Shown here: positions 1-13,083 of the stretch, piece by piece
How the letters are laid out: each line of letters starts with the position of its first letter
How positions within the stretch are numbered: position 1 is the stretch's first letter
From: Larus michahellis
Lineage: Eukaryota > Chordata > Aves > Charadriiformes > Laridae
Assembly: GCF_964199755.1 (NCBI RefSeq)
Contig: NC_133897.1
Location: 19,954,492-20,018,491 of the forward strand
DNA length: 64,000 nt
Direction: 5' to 3'
Made by a program: the position numbers and the translations under genes
The notes under the pieces: generated by a model
The model's input: the letters and a program-made list of their open reading frames with translations, nothing else
What the model was told of the DNA's origin: nothing
The model's database searches: none

Positions 1-3000
1 AGGTAGCAAACTGTCCCAGCAGAATGCAACCCCTGCTGCTGTGGATAAACCAGGAACATCTGAACAAGGCCTTATCAGTGATTATCTACTGCAGCCAGGA
101 ACAGTATAGTGCACTGCTGCATCAGTCCCTCTAATTTCCATGAGTGCACAGAAGATGAAGGGATGCTATTGTTAGTTAGGAGAGGAGAACAATTTGTTGT
201 CTTGAGCCAGATGTGCACATCACAAAAGATTGTAACAAAAGGTCATGGATATCCTTGAGTGTTTCATAGGGAAAATATAACCATCAGGAAGTCTTTAGCT
301 GAACCTCTTAAGATAAATAGATAAATACCAGTTCATAAAGAGAGCTCAGACTCCACATCAGGCAATGCTTCTTGTATGACTAAAGAATGAACTCTCTGTA
401 ATTCTTTGCTTGAAAACAGCATTTTTGAGCTCAGAGCAGTTTGTTCTGCACACTAAGTGTTTTATTTCTTGCACTGCCGTTTCATGGCAAGTAAAATTGT
501 GTTATGGTGTATGCTTCTTGCTTTAGCGTGCCGTTCTGGCATCAGCGTAACCATCCTGGGTCAGACTGATGGTCTGTTTATGTCAGTATCCTCTCTGATA
601 ATAGCCAGTAATGGATTCTTGGGAGAAGACTATGAAAAGACTGAAAGTATAGAGTGATACTTTGTCAGATAGTACTAGCCCGCTTGCCAGAAATCCCTGG
701 TTTAGGAACTTGTTGAACCAAAGGTTTTATCTGCATCACTTGATTTGATACTCCTTGATAGGTTGGTCTTGCACAAGTTTACTTTTGAATGTACTTAAAC
801 TCTTCATATTAAAAATACCCAGTGACACAGTTTTTGCTCTGTTTTGTGTCTTGGCTAATATTTCATCCACCACACCTTTGTTTCTTTAGTAGGCTTTGTG
901 CAAGCAACTTGCTGAAAAGCTTTTTGAAAGGCTAAGTTGTCAGTTGAAGTCTCCTTATTCATGACTACAGACAGTTTCATTTATAGTCTCAGTATGTTGC
1001 ATGATGGTTTTCTGGACATTTTAGTTACTGTATTATTAATTACTGTTTTTAATTGCCCCTTCATACATATTACTGACTGTAAACGCTTATTCTTTTGTAA
1101 TTTTTCTGATCCTCTTCCGAACAGTTTTTAAGGATACAACACATTTTATCCTCTCACCTCTAAAGGAAAAGTTCCCCCCCACACTCACTGTTCAGCTGTT
1201 TTGCAATCAAAGTCAGTTTGGACTCACGGATTTTTGAATTCGATTTCTCCTGCAGCTCCATTTCCACAGCTGCTCAGTATTTTTCTAGAAAGTTGTTCAA
1301 TTGTAGCTGTTTGTCCTCAGTATATAATGCTGCAGACATCAGAACTTAGCTGCCTTAAATGAAATGATCCCCATAAATTCCAGTGGGACTAATGGATGGG
1401 ATATAATTCAGACACAATTTGTATTCTTCCCAGAAAAGTTTTAAGCTGTGTCTAGAACGTTACCTATTTTGCTCTGGTTGGAGATCACAAAGCTAAACTT
1501 ACACTGATTATTTCCTCGGGAAGGTGAAGGGCACACCTCAAAAGAGTTGCTAGGAATAACTACGCCCTGTAAGATTAGTCAGGAGATCGCATTTAAGTCA
1601 AGGTTTCCTACTCTTTACCAGTAGTTATTTGTTGGACCATTAAGAATTTATTCTCATCTCTTTACGCAATGAACTTGTAGATGTGTTGATTAGTAATGTA
1701 AACTCCTGTAAATTATTTATGGTCCTAAATAAAACAAGAAACAAATTCTGATTCCCAGATTATTTATTTTTTTTTTGAACTGTGGGGAATTTGTGTATCC
1801 CGCTTGTTTCTCTTTGCGAGTTCTTCTGGAAAGTGTTGGGATTACTCAGAAATGTAACTCAGAACTCAGAGTTCAGGGACTGAATTTGTTTCATTAACGC
1901 AAAATAATGCATCAAAAGACAGTCTTTATGATGGCAGCACATCATAGTGCTTTAGTTTGAGTCAATACATTTAAATTTAACTCTTAAAATTTGTAATGAA
2001 AGTCATTTACATGATAGGTATCTCTGAGAATTCACAATACTGTATTTAATATTTTAGTGTAAATTGCCACTTTCTGTGTGGTGGTTCTTAGTAACACTTT
2101 CTAGTTCATAATTCGCATGCACTTTATACAGTACAATACACCAAAGCTATTCCTTAATACTGGTTTGTTTCTAATACGAGAATTGAAAAACATTCTGAGA
2201 GCACTTCACAAAATATAAAATAGGAAGATCCAAATTGTGTCCAGAAGGTTCTGACCACAAACTGTAATAGAACAGTTAAGTAGTTATTTGAATTATGTAT
2301 AAAACATTGCTCCTGAACTGAACTCTTTTGGGTGGCTACTTAAAAAAGGTATTAAACTGTGTAAATGGATTTAATCCCTTTCTTTTCAAAAAAACCAAAC
2401 AGACAAAAACTCAAAAAAGGGCACAAAATAAAAACCCAGGACACTTGTGTAAGAGAATAGTTTGCTCTGTGTTGTGTTGTATGTAGGAAACTTTCCTTTA
2501 TATGCTGTTTATCAAATTTGTTATTTCCAAAGTCTTCATCCTGCAAATAAGCGTTGATTATTATCAAACCATACGTAGCCCAATACAGTTTATGCATACA
2601 TGCTACCCACATGTGGAAATGAAATCTGAACACTTCATTGGAAATGCTTCAAGCTATGGAATCTCTTTCATATTCTCTTTTTGGCTTACAATTGCTAAAT
2701 AGTTTAATATCCATACAAAGCAGTTTAGGCAAAAGTCAGCTCCCAATGACACTACTTTTTAAGAATAATTTAAATAGTTTTGGTGTTTATGCATTCAGTC
2801 AAAATGGGAAATGCTATTGTAAATGCACATACAGTCAATGCTTTCGTGTTTCTTAAAATTCAATTTTCTGAAAAATCTTTAAAGGACTTTCGAAGACTTA
2901 TTTTTTCCTAGCTGTGCGTAGACTTAAAATGAAAAACTTAAATCTATTGCTGCGCATCTTTGGTTTTAAAACAAGTAATTTATGCTGCTTGGAGAACACT

Positions 3001-4437
3001 TTTTTAAAGAAATGAATAATGGTTTAAGAAGATTGTGAAACCAGATACCCTTACTCTGCTATTTTGGAATGCAACCTTATGTCTGTGGTTGCTAACAAAT
3101 GGAAAAGGAACCACAAAATAAAAATATTTTTCATATAAGAAAGCATAATAAATCGCACGTTACATGTTTGAGAAGATGATTTTCTGCAGAAATAATAAAC
3201 TGAGGTTCTTCTCAGTGCATTCATAGACTGTTCTGTGTGGCCTGTTTTGGTGCTGCTTTTGTCTTTTCTTAGCAAGTGCATTGTACTGAACAGTACAGGT
3301 AAGCTGATTTCTAGACTGATACATCCCGTTAGGTTGTATGCTTTTTTTTTTGGGCTGGTATGGGTCAGTTTATTTAAATAGCCTTTCTTCTTGTGACATG
3401 TAATGTGAGATTTATAGTTAACAGTTGTAATATCTTCATTTTCTGTTTTGTGAGCCTAGTTAAAATAGTCTGTATAAGCCATCTCTTTTTTTGTAGCCCT
3501 TATCTGTACCTGTTGCAGTTCACATTTAGTGAATGTGAACAGAGTATTCCTCTATCTCAAATTTTCAGATGAGATAAAGAATTCAGCTGTTCTGTATCCA
3601 GTGTTACAAGCATATACTTCTCTCTTGCTTGTGAAAATACTTTTTTTTTTGTGTGTGTGTGTGTCTATGTGGTAGATACTAACTGTGGGTTTCACTGTTT
3701 TACAATATTTGACTCTGGATAACCAATATATTGTACCTTCAGTGTCCTGGTTTTAGCTGTATTTGGATTATATTGATTGAACTGTCTGGATTCCTGGATC
3801 TTTATGCTGCTGCTGCTTTTGGTTTCAGCGATTCAGACTGACAAACTCAGCACTTATAAATAGCAAGCATTTTTCATCCGTATTTCAGATGTCATCTGAC
3901 TGACTAAATATGTTTGAGTTGATTCTGCTAGGAGGTGATAGGAGCAGAAGGGTGTAAGTCAGTGCTTGCCTTGCTATTGCCCTACTTTTCACAGGATCTG
4001 GTGGTTATGACATTTCCCCAGCAGTTTTAAAGTCCACTAACAGACAGGTTTTAACTTGTGTTCACAGATTTGGCACCTTGTTTTGTTTGAGAGGCTCCAA
4101 ACAATTAATGTACCTCAGAAGAAGAAAAAACAACAAAACCAAAACAAAAAGCCATCCACCAACAAAACTGACAAAGAGAGTGTGTTGGCTTAATGCCCTG
4201 GTTTTGCTGAGAACACAGATGTATTCTTCAGTCAGATTTCTGTTTTACTTTTACTTGCTAAGACTGCCATGGAAATCAGTGTTTATTTCTGTTGAGTGAA
4301 GCAATTTGAGAGAATAGCTGACTGTAGGAGTTCTTGAATGGTTTTGGTCTATGGAAGTTAATGGATCATCTTTGTTACAAGAACTTAAAATCTCTTCCAG
4401 AAGTTCACGTGTGGTGTTTTTTTTCTATTTGTTTCAG
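1..4437 (+). other. ARHGAP21: ARHGAP21 intron (3' part)
   Basis: This is AT-rich intron sequence ahead of the first visible coding exon. I see no exon-like ORF with usable splice sites and no recognisable transposon. A T10 run followed by a GT dinucleotide repeat lies at 3641-3664. The short ORFs here (such as 457-657) lack coding character. The intron belongs to ARHGAP21 because the next exon joins in frame to the rest of that gene. The upstream PDZ exons and the promoter are outside the window. Confidence 0.7.
3641..3664. repeat. T10 + (GT)7 microsatellite
   Basis: A homopolymer T run passes directly into seven GT dinucleotides inside an ARHGAP21 intron. It is a simple repeat, probably length-polymorphic. 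Confidence 0.9.
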
Positions 4438-4492
4438 TGACAGCATATTGGAACTTAGTGTTATGCCAAAAGACGAGGACATCCTTCAATTG
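4438..4492 (+). CDS. ARHGAP21: ARHGAP21 exon: end of PDZ domain
   Basis: This 55-nt exon has the acceptor tttgtttcag and the donor gtatgt. Its first base completes a codon and 18 codons follow, reading DSILELSVMPKDEDILQL. This matches, from memory, the last beta strand of the N-terminal PDZ domain of ARHGAP21 (human: LELSVMPKDEDIL). The PDZ domain binds C-terminal peptide ligands of partner proteins; only its end is here. The exon ends in phase 0, which fits the 30-nt exon at 13054. It is the most 5' ARHGAP21 exon I can identify in the window. Confidence 0.9.
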
Positions 4493-7400
4493 GTATGTTT
4501 ATGAAGCTTATATTTAGACAGTATGTTGATTAAAGAAAAATGTCTTACTGTTGGCTACAAGGTCTTTGAACTGCACTACCAGTAAATAATTAAAGAGTTA
4601 ACATTTATCTCTCCGTCATTCCTTAGATATTTTCCTACTTGCTTGCCATCCCTGAAATTTCAGAGGAATCCAAATATAGGGGACAATATCTTCTTCACAT
4701 GATATTTCTAGCATCTTGTTAAAAAAAAAAACAGAATAGTGTTTGTATTTTTATTGTATATTGGATTAGTTTCCTTATGTTAGAATTTATGAATTGAATT
4801 GCTTTCTCTTACTGCGTTGTCTAATTCTAAAGAAGTTGGGAATCATTACTAAATTTGAATTAAAAGACTAGCATATGGCACTTAAAATTAGTTTTTGTTA
4901 ACTAGCTAATTGTCAGTGGATTTCCAGGAAAGAAGCGAGGTGGTGAATGTTCTGAAGGTTATTACCGAATTTTTTAATTGTAACCACTGTAAATATTTTA
5001 CTACACGAGGGTTAACAGTTTTAAACTGAAAGAGGGGAGATTTAGATTAGATATTAGGAAGAAATTCTTTGCTTGAAGGTTGCCTGGAGAAGCTACCGAT
5101 GCCTCTTCCCTGGAAGCGTTCAAGGCCAGGCTGGATGAGCTTTGGGCAACCTGGTCTAGTGGGAGGTGTCCCTGCCCATGGCAGGGGGTTGGAACTAGAT
5201 GATCTTTAAGGTTCCTTCCAACCCAAACCATTCTCTGATTATGTGGTTCTTGGTTTGAACTGAGGTCCTGCATATATAGTGAGATAATTCATCTCCCATT
5301 TAGTGTCTCCGAGTCCAAAAGAGCTGTGAATGAAGTACGATGTGTAAGTGCATATTGTGAAAAACACCGAATGTATTTATATGCTGTAGTTTATTTTTAG
5401 TTGGAAGTAGAGGAAAGGAGAAGACGACGAGCAGAGTAGAATTTCTGCTTAGTACTTAGAAAATTGCCTTTTCTAATCCATACAGAAATAGTAAGACTTG
5501 CAAGGTTTCAGTAGCTGTTTTCCAGTATTAAAGGATGAATCAACGGGTAAAGAAAAAAAACCCAAGCAATTCTTGTTTTGAGCTAAAGGTGAAGATGGAG
5601 GATAGTATAGGAACTCAGCCAGTTAGGCCAACAAGCCAAGATTATTAGAATAGAAGTGATATTTTGAGAAAAGATTGATGAGAGAGATTTGATAAAGAAA
5701 TATTTCAGTAATCCAGTACAGAAAATGCTGGGGGCAGGGGGTGAGTTTTGATTGCGTGAATAAGTGGGAGCCTGGGGAAAAGTCTGGGGGTGCTTGGTGT
5801 TGTTTTGGGTTTTTTTTTTTTGGGGGGTGCTTGTTTTTTTTTTTTAATTGGAACTGTGAATATGCAGAAATGAAGGAATAGTTCTAAATGATCTGTATAG
5901 CCATATGCCTCTAATGCAGTTTTGTAGCCATAACAGTCTAATGATCTGGGAAGGCAAGATTTGTAGGTTTAAAGTTAAACCTTTGTATTTGGCTGGGCGA
6001 GAAGCCCTTAGGCACGTCTTCCCTCTGCTGATGAAACATGAAGCGCAAGCTTCAGCTGATGTATAGATGAAAAACAATTGATTTGAATTTAACTTGTTAT
6101 ATTAAGAAGTGAGATAACGGGGGTGGAGGAGAACAGACAGATGGTTGTTGCTTTTGGGCTAGAGAAGAATATTAGTAAAAAGAAAATTAAGGTCATTCTG
6201 CTGGAGGGGATGGAAGGGTAAAGGAAAAAGAAAAAATATCTTGCCTGTGGGAGTTCTAGAAAAAATTAGTTGTGTAGGAATAATTTCCAGGTGTCATTTT
6301 TTAAAAAGAAAAGTTTATTTTGAGAGTTTTAAGATGTGGTAGAATTGCGAATTCTGTATTCCAGGCTCCTTTTTTTGAAGCTAGAAAGAGGATTAGGTTT
6401 TAGAGGTGGAGTTGTCATTTTGCAAAAAATACTTTGCCTCTCTGGTTTGTATGAGTTCCTTCTGACAGTTGTTTGCTGTTGTGTTGGTTGGTACATGGTG
6501 ATGATACATCGTGGAGGAGTTCATGCTCCGGTTTGCTATGATGCATTTGTTTGGGTAAAAGTGGACTTTGTCTTGAGAACTATCAGTTCCACATCGCATC
6601 TGCTAGAGGGAAGCCTTGAAGAGACAGATGTTTTCTGTAGTCTGCAAGACTGAGCATTGCGTGTTCTTGGGCCTATTGCAAAAGACTTCTGATAGCTGCA
6701 GTTTGTTCATGTGGTTCTGTCACGGTCCGTAATTTAGTATATATGTTTTTGGGTGTTGATCTTTGATGGCAGAGGTGCAACACGTGAAGATACAGGTGAT
6801 AAAAATCAATTGCATTGTCCAACAGAAGTCGTCAGTTAGAGCCTGTAGTTTTCTCCCTTTTAGACCACCTCAGAGGAGGAAAAATCTTACCACTTCTAAA
6901 AATAACCATTAGCAGCCTTTGAGGCACAGTGCGCCACACTACCTTCAGTCAAATGAAAAATCTATGCAATTCCTCTGAAGATGGTGACTATTAATATTCA
7001 ACCTTTAGATGTTAGGATCTACGGTTCTCATGACAAGATTTGAAGAACTTTGCTCTACTCAAAGCTGAACACTTAAGTTTAAAATATTTTCAGAGTAACA
7101 GCACAGAATGTTATTCCTTTCACTCCCTATGAAAAGACAGTAACTTTTTGTTTTCAGATGAGAAACTGCATACTTTCTTGTTTTGTTTTTCTATTTTTAT
7201 CTTTGTGATTAATGCTGTGTTAGCTTTTGTGGAAATTTTATGTCTAAAGAAAATATAAACTTCAAGGCAAATTCTTATTCCTGAATGGAGTACAGCTCAT
7301 ATAAGTAAGTGATAACAATTTCTGTAGTGGTAGTGTTAATGCAAGTGCAATCTGAAAAATAAATGGTAAGGTACAGTGCCCATATTAATGGAGGAAAATC

Positions 7401-10400
7401 TTATAGTTTTGTCACTGAAGTTGTGTTATGTAAGTTATGATAGTATGTTAAAAAATTTAGCTTTCTTTGACATATGTCATAAATTTTACTGTAATATCAC
7501 TCATTGTAAACCATTGATGTTAAATACCACCGTGCTGTAAAAACAGAAAAACACAAAGCACTACTGGATATTGTAATAGGAGCTAATGAAAGGTTTATCT
7601 AGTGCAATGAGGATGAAATAGTTTCATTATATTCAGGAAGGATACTGGTTGTGGTAATTTCTATAGTATTTGGCAGTCTCCTCCATGTGGTGATGACTGA
7701 TGACTAGGTTAACTACATAAAGAGCACAGTTGCTTGTTTCTATCCTTAGTTTGCTATTTATAAACCTTCAGAAATATCCATGTATGTCTCTGAACCTCTT
7801 GGTATATTGAATTTCCTGAAAATGGGACTTTAAATCCATTCATCAATAGTAACAATGAAGTGGTACAACCCACAGGTCATCGCCTTCTGTGGCATCTGCA
7901 CACCCCTTACTTAGAAGGGAATTACATGTGAAATCCTGCCATTAGTCAAGTCAGTGTCAGTCGTGTTCCTCACTGGCATGATCTTGGAAATGAGACTGTG
8001 GGGATGGGGGAAAGGATATGTAAAACCTCTCTGTCCATGACAAAAACTTGAACTCTTCACAGCTACAAATGCGTTGGGGTTTTGTCATGCTCCTCCTCAA
8101 ATTTGAGATTAGTTTACTTAAAATAATCTCTTTTGATAATTTTGAAACATTTGTAGCTATGTAACCATTCTGAGACCAAGAGGAGGAGCAGTATTAAATT
8201 ATACTCTACTCAGTGTTCAAATTTGATGTATCTGTATACAATTTCTGTAGCATTCTCAACCTTTTTTGACAGAATTTTGGCACCTTGTAGGTTTTAGTAC
8301 CACTGACGTTATACAAATGGGAAGACACATTTAGGTCGACTACAAACAGTTCCTTTTCTCAAGTGTATTTAATGGAATTGCTGTTTTGTAGCCTTTGGAT
8401 AACAAATTCAGTACTAAAAAGCTGTTCAAATTGTGACACCTTTTCAGTTGTTCAAAAGCTCTTTGTGCTACGCAGTAAATAATGTAAAGGTGCTCCCTAG
8501 AGGGGGAGAGCTGAATTGCTAAGCCCACTTACAGGTCAGCCTTATTATGACTCTTGTCAATAGACTTTGTAGTGTCTAATGTGTATGCGTTAGGGTGTCC
8601 TTAGTTTGCAGGACCATTTCTTTGAGGTATGTTCGTGTTGGAATTTGCTTGTTTTCTAATCATTCCTTGTGTATGTAAAGAGGAATATGGCATACAAGTC
8701 ACTGAATTTTTAAGTATCAGGCACGTGAAAACATCACTCTTAAATTGCATCTTTAATATGATCTGGATTGGAGCTGTTCATTTGGAAGGTTACTTGTAAT
8801 GTAGCTTATTGATGTTTATATATAGGATTTATTATATGTAAATATGTGTATCTGCTTTGTGTATGTGTATATAAGCACATACACGTTACAGGTAAGTTAT
8901 CCTCATGTTTTATCTTTCATTTTCTGGCACTTCACTCGTTACCCACTCAAAAGTTCATCTTTCCTAACTTTTATCCTACGTCCAACGGTTTCATTTTGAA
9001 TATGTTTTAAAAAATCATTTCCTTATAGGAGTTGCCCCAGAAGGTAGCTGGTGGTGTCACCATTAAATTTTAGTAGCGTGCAAATATGTTGAAACATGCC
9101 TTAGTATTACAGAAAGATCTCTGTAGTTTCATTTACAGAAAGATTTTATTGCGCATTTTGTGAATAATGGTAAATGTGGAAATTAAAGGCGGCTGTTTAC
9201 TACTGATTTTTTTGGTAAGTTTAGTTCCCACTTGCATGTCTTTTAATTTGTATCTTAATCTTTCCTTAAAATTACAGACTATTGAAACTGCTTATTGATA
9301 ACTGAAAGCTGACCATGTTTGAAGAGAAATGTTTCTTTTGCCATGGATAATAGGGGAACAAAAAAACATAGATGGGAATGACTGGGAAAAGTGAGTGAAA
9401 GTCAGTTGAAGCACCCGCGTGTGTGTGAGTCCCCTTCTAGTCAGGTGATACGGAAATTTTCAATCTATTGAGAGATCTGGGCAGAAGAGAAGAGCTTGCT
9501 GGTTTGTCATTTCTGATACTTAAAGTTTTTGTGGAATTTGGCAACTCTCAAGGCTTTGTAGTACCCTGAAAATGCCAGTGATGCACCTGTATTTAAAAAA
9601 TAAGAAAAAAATAGCTTGCATAAGGAAATGTATTCTAGAGTTTTATACGCCCCAGTAACCTCATGCCTCTGACTACAGGTCTGCCCACAGTAAACTTTAA
9701 CAGCATTGCCTTTTCTTTTTCCTGAGACCATCCAGTTGCATCAGACCTAATGGAGCAACATGGCTGTTTCATTGGCAAACTGTGAAATATTTTCATTTGC
9801 TTTACTTTAATACTTTAAATAGAGATGTTTTCATAAGTACCTGTATTTAGTCCAGAGTCTTGGAGCGTTTTGTTTACTTTCAGATTTTGTACTGACGCAG
9901 TTACTAATATGTGCAGAGGTTAATATTAAATCTCTGGCAGCAAATACAATGGAAGGGGAGGAGTGTGGTGTGAAGATGTAGTGACCTAGAAGAGACTTCA
10001 ACTTTGGTATCCAACATTGCATATGTTGGAAAATACCATTTGCATCAACTCACCTTGATTTAGACTAATATATACAAGAAAGACTTGTATTTGGAAACTA
10101 AATTTCTTGACCTTAAGGCATTAAATGTAATATACTAAAATTTCCCTGCCATTTGGAAGAAAGGGTGTGTGGGTTTGACTTTTTTTTATTTTTTTTTTCC
10201 AAATAATGTTATCTGACTGTAGCATTTGCTGAGTGTCTCAGAATAAAATGAAACCACTTGAGCTGTATTACTAACATTCTTGCCAAAGCAAACTGTAACT
10301 GGAAAATCTTTCCTTTTAAGACAGCTGAAAACCTTTTCTGGTGTGCAGTTCCCGTATTCAGGCTAAATGTGAGAATAAGTTAGGACCAGGGAAGAGAAGA

Positions 10401-13053
10401 ATTTAGTAGTAAAGAAACATAATCTGAAGTCAGACTGGTTGGAGAAGGAAGGAAGAATGCCTCAGGCTCAGTCTTGCAGGGTGCTGGGCAGATTAGCTTC
10501 TGATTCATCAAAACACTTTATCTCCAATTTTGCAAGTAGTTCGGTTGAAATCAGTGTTATTCATCATTTAGTGAAGCGTAGTGAAGCATACTCATCTTCA
10601 GTGAAGCATATGCCTCTGTGCTTTTATGGATTTGGACTAAGGGTTGTATGACATGGTTGACTCAAGCTCTTGAAAATACAGTGTTTTGCCATGATTCTTA
10701 CGAAGAAGAATCCTTGTACGTCAGCTGTCATTATTCTGATATCAAATGGCATAAAATCAAGTGGGAAAGAATGTGAACAAAACCCTTCAGCTGAATTTTA
10801 GAGAGTTAATAAAATATCTTGTAAAATGCTTTATTTGCCTAAAATTTAGTTTGTGTATCATATGGCATGAATGTATTACCTTACCAGGTAAACCCTTAAT
10901 GTGCTAATGGTTGTACAAATTCGCGGTAAGAAATTAATTCTTTGCCATAGGAGTTTGCAAACTTGGTGCAAACAAAACCAGATTGCAAGGTGGGGAAGAA
11001 ATTGTACCCAGTAACTGGAAACATGCTGAGTTCTTACTGTAAGCACAACAGTTTTCTGCTAGTAATTGTTGCAGAGCTGTTATCCATCAAAGCCCTTTAA
11101 AGTCACTCTAAATTGTTGTATTTGTATGGTAAGCTTTCCATAACTGCTGTTGTTTTGAGAAGGTGCGAAAGAGCTCATAAAACTTCAAAAATGATTTTTC
11201 GATAATGTTGGAATTTATTCATAACTGTTGAGTACCCAACTCCTGTAGGAATTCAAGCGGCTTGGCTCTTGTCTAAATCGGGAACATCGCTGATCTGGAT
11301 ATTAAAAAAATTTTTTATTTTTTTTTTTTTTTTAGGTTAGAAGGGTTTTCTTTTTGAGGCTTTTTAAGTCCTACCCTAATGGCTTTTTAATGAGTATATC
11401 CTCTGTTGCAGTCACTTAGAGATTAAGGTAGTATTTCCACATGCTATATAATTTGAGGAACTAAAGGGAGGTGAGAATAATAATCAAACTGTGTTGTATA
11501 TATAGTTGCAAAATATGTTAGGTATCAAAATAGTGTTCAGATGCTAATAAGTATATTGGTGCATACTTCGCATTTCTTAGTTTCTAAAACTCTTCTAAAA
11601 ATTTAACCATCACCTTCTGGTTAAAGCAGTTAAAACATTTCATAGTAATGGGACACTATTCAGAATGGAGCCCTGCATTTTTTTGTGAGTTGCAATATTT
11701 CTCTGCAGGCCCTTAATCAGAATTATGAAACAAAGATACTTGATATTCCTTTGTGGAAATGTCCCAGCCCCTATTTACAAACTTCTTTCTTGGAAGAAGG
11801 TTCAGCTTTGTTTCGGTGATTTCTTGGGAAGTGGGTGGAATGAGGTTGAAAGGAGAACTGCACTTTCTAGTGTCAGAATCCAGTAACTCTGTCTTGCTGA
11901 GAACGGGCTGTCTGTCCGGCTGTACCTGCGATCATGGAAACGTACCCTTTATTGGGGGAGAGGGGAGAAAGCCTGGCTGATCTCATTTCGGACCCTGTGA
12001 GAATGGTGGCTTCTGAAGATGATGTTTTAATATCTGTGATAAATTTTGTCAAGAGCTGCAGACTGATTTTTATATTTGTTTGTAGTCTTCAGCTACAATC
12101 AGATCACATTGGTTTTGGAATTTAGGCTCTCTGCTGTCAAAGTCAGTGACGCATTGTTTGTCATGGACATGTTTTACACAAACATAAAAGCAGGGTATTT
12201 TGTATTGGTGTAATGTGTGCATATCCCAGGTTTTGAACTGTTTTATCAGCTGTATAAAGTAATAATTATTTTCTGATTGGGGGGGTGGGGGGATTATTGA
12301 TTTAATTTGTCTTACATACCAGTAGTCTCTTGCCCTGTGTCCTGGGTTTTCAGCATTTTTTTTTTTTAAATTCTTACAGCCTATCAAGATCCCAAATAGC
12401 CATTTATTTAAAGATTTAGAAATATTTGTCTTTGTATAATCCTTCCGTCCATTAAATGTGCCAGTGGAAACCTGGCTTGATTTTTACTATGAGTGGAGGG
12501 AAAAAACCCCACAAATCACGTGAGCAGAGTGTTTCTGCAGCATCATTCCTCTAATTTCAGACGTACAGCTTGAAAGCAGCTGCAGTCAGCTGACAGCTTG
12601 TGGTCGTGTTCAGATATATGTGGGGAAGGGGCGTGCTGTTTTAAATGCATAATAAAGCCGTTGTTTCGTCACCAGGAAGCAGAGATGGTAGCAGCCCAGG
12701 GGAAACGAGAGACAGTAATGTTGCTGTAGTGGAAGGGAAGTCTTGTTGCGCGGAGCCAGAGCTGTCTGCAGGCAGCTGTAGGGATGCACCACGGCAAAAT
12801 GGCACAAATGTCTTTTGCTCTCCGTAAGGGTAGAGGATAAACGCGAGGAGCAGGTAGAAGCCTGAGATGGACATGCTCACAAGGAGGGTGAAGTTATTCT
12901 TCATGCTGTACTGCCCTTTACCTCTGTTGGTACCTTCCAGTGAAATCGGTGTAGTTGTATTTTTAGCTTGCTGTATCCAACATCAATATGACAACATAAT
13001 TCTGTCTCTACATCTGTAAGCAGCTTTTACTATGTTTTCCTGTTTTCTGCCAG
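4493..13053 (+). other. ARHGAP21: ARHGAP21 intron, 8.6 kb
   Basis: This is AT-rich intron. It holds a CR1 LINE fragment (about 5022-5247), T/G-rich simple tracts near 5808-5845 and a long T tract at about 11303-11334. G-rich runs lie at about 12280-12292. A short degenerate repeat of AGTGAAGC occurs three times between 10570 and 10607. ORFs of 60-105 codons (for example 6336-6653) show no family resemblance, and I see no further coding exon. Confidence 0.75.
5022..5247 (+). mobile_element. CR1 LINE fragment (3' end)
   Basis: About 225 bp match the 3' end of a CR1 retrotransposon in sense orientation. The piece starts with the characteristic 'gatttagattagatattag' block. It continues through the segment for the last ORF2 residues ('ggctggatgagctttgggca') and ends near 'ggttccttccaacccaaacc'. 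The octamer tail is eroded, so this is an old 5'-truncated copy. The ORF on the opposite strand (5001-5273) is only the antisense of this repeat. Confidence 0.9.
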
Positions 13054-13083
13054 CTGCAGTTTACAAAGGATGTCACAGCACTG
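13054..13083 (+). CDS. ARHGAP21: ARHGAP21 30-nt exon
   Basis: This very small exon (10 codons, LQFTKDVTAL) has the acceptor ttttctgccag and the donor gtaaga. It is phase 0 at both ends, so skipping it would keep the frame and remove ten residues just after the PDZ domain. The residues fit the human protein, as I remember it, between DEDILQ and AYSQDAY. An internal AG six bases downstream (ctgcag) could act as an alternative acceptor and would drop two residues. Confidence 0.9.

Noticed and set aside
6336..6653. 105-codon ORF in an ARHGAP21 intron
   Set aside because: Its hydrophobic, Val/Leu/Cys-rich translation is typical of T/G-rich intron sequence. It has no flanking splice sites in phase.
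11303..11340. Very strong-looking acceptor: long T tract followed by AG|GTTAG
   Set aside because: No open frame with a donor follows in a useful phase. It is most likely a simple T tract.
12676..12823. Possible cassette exon between an AG and a GTAAGG donor
   Set aside because: Its length (148 nt) would shift the frame between two phase-0 exons, and the acceptor has a poor pyrimidine tract.
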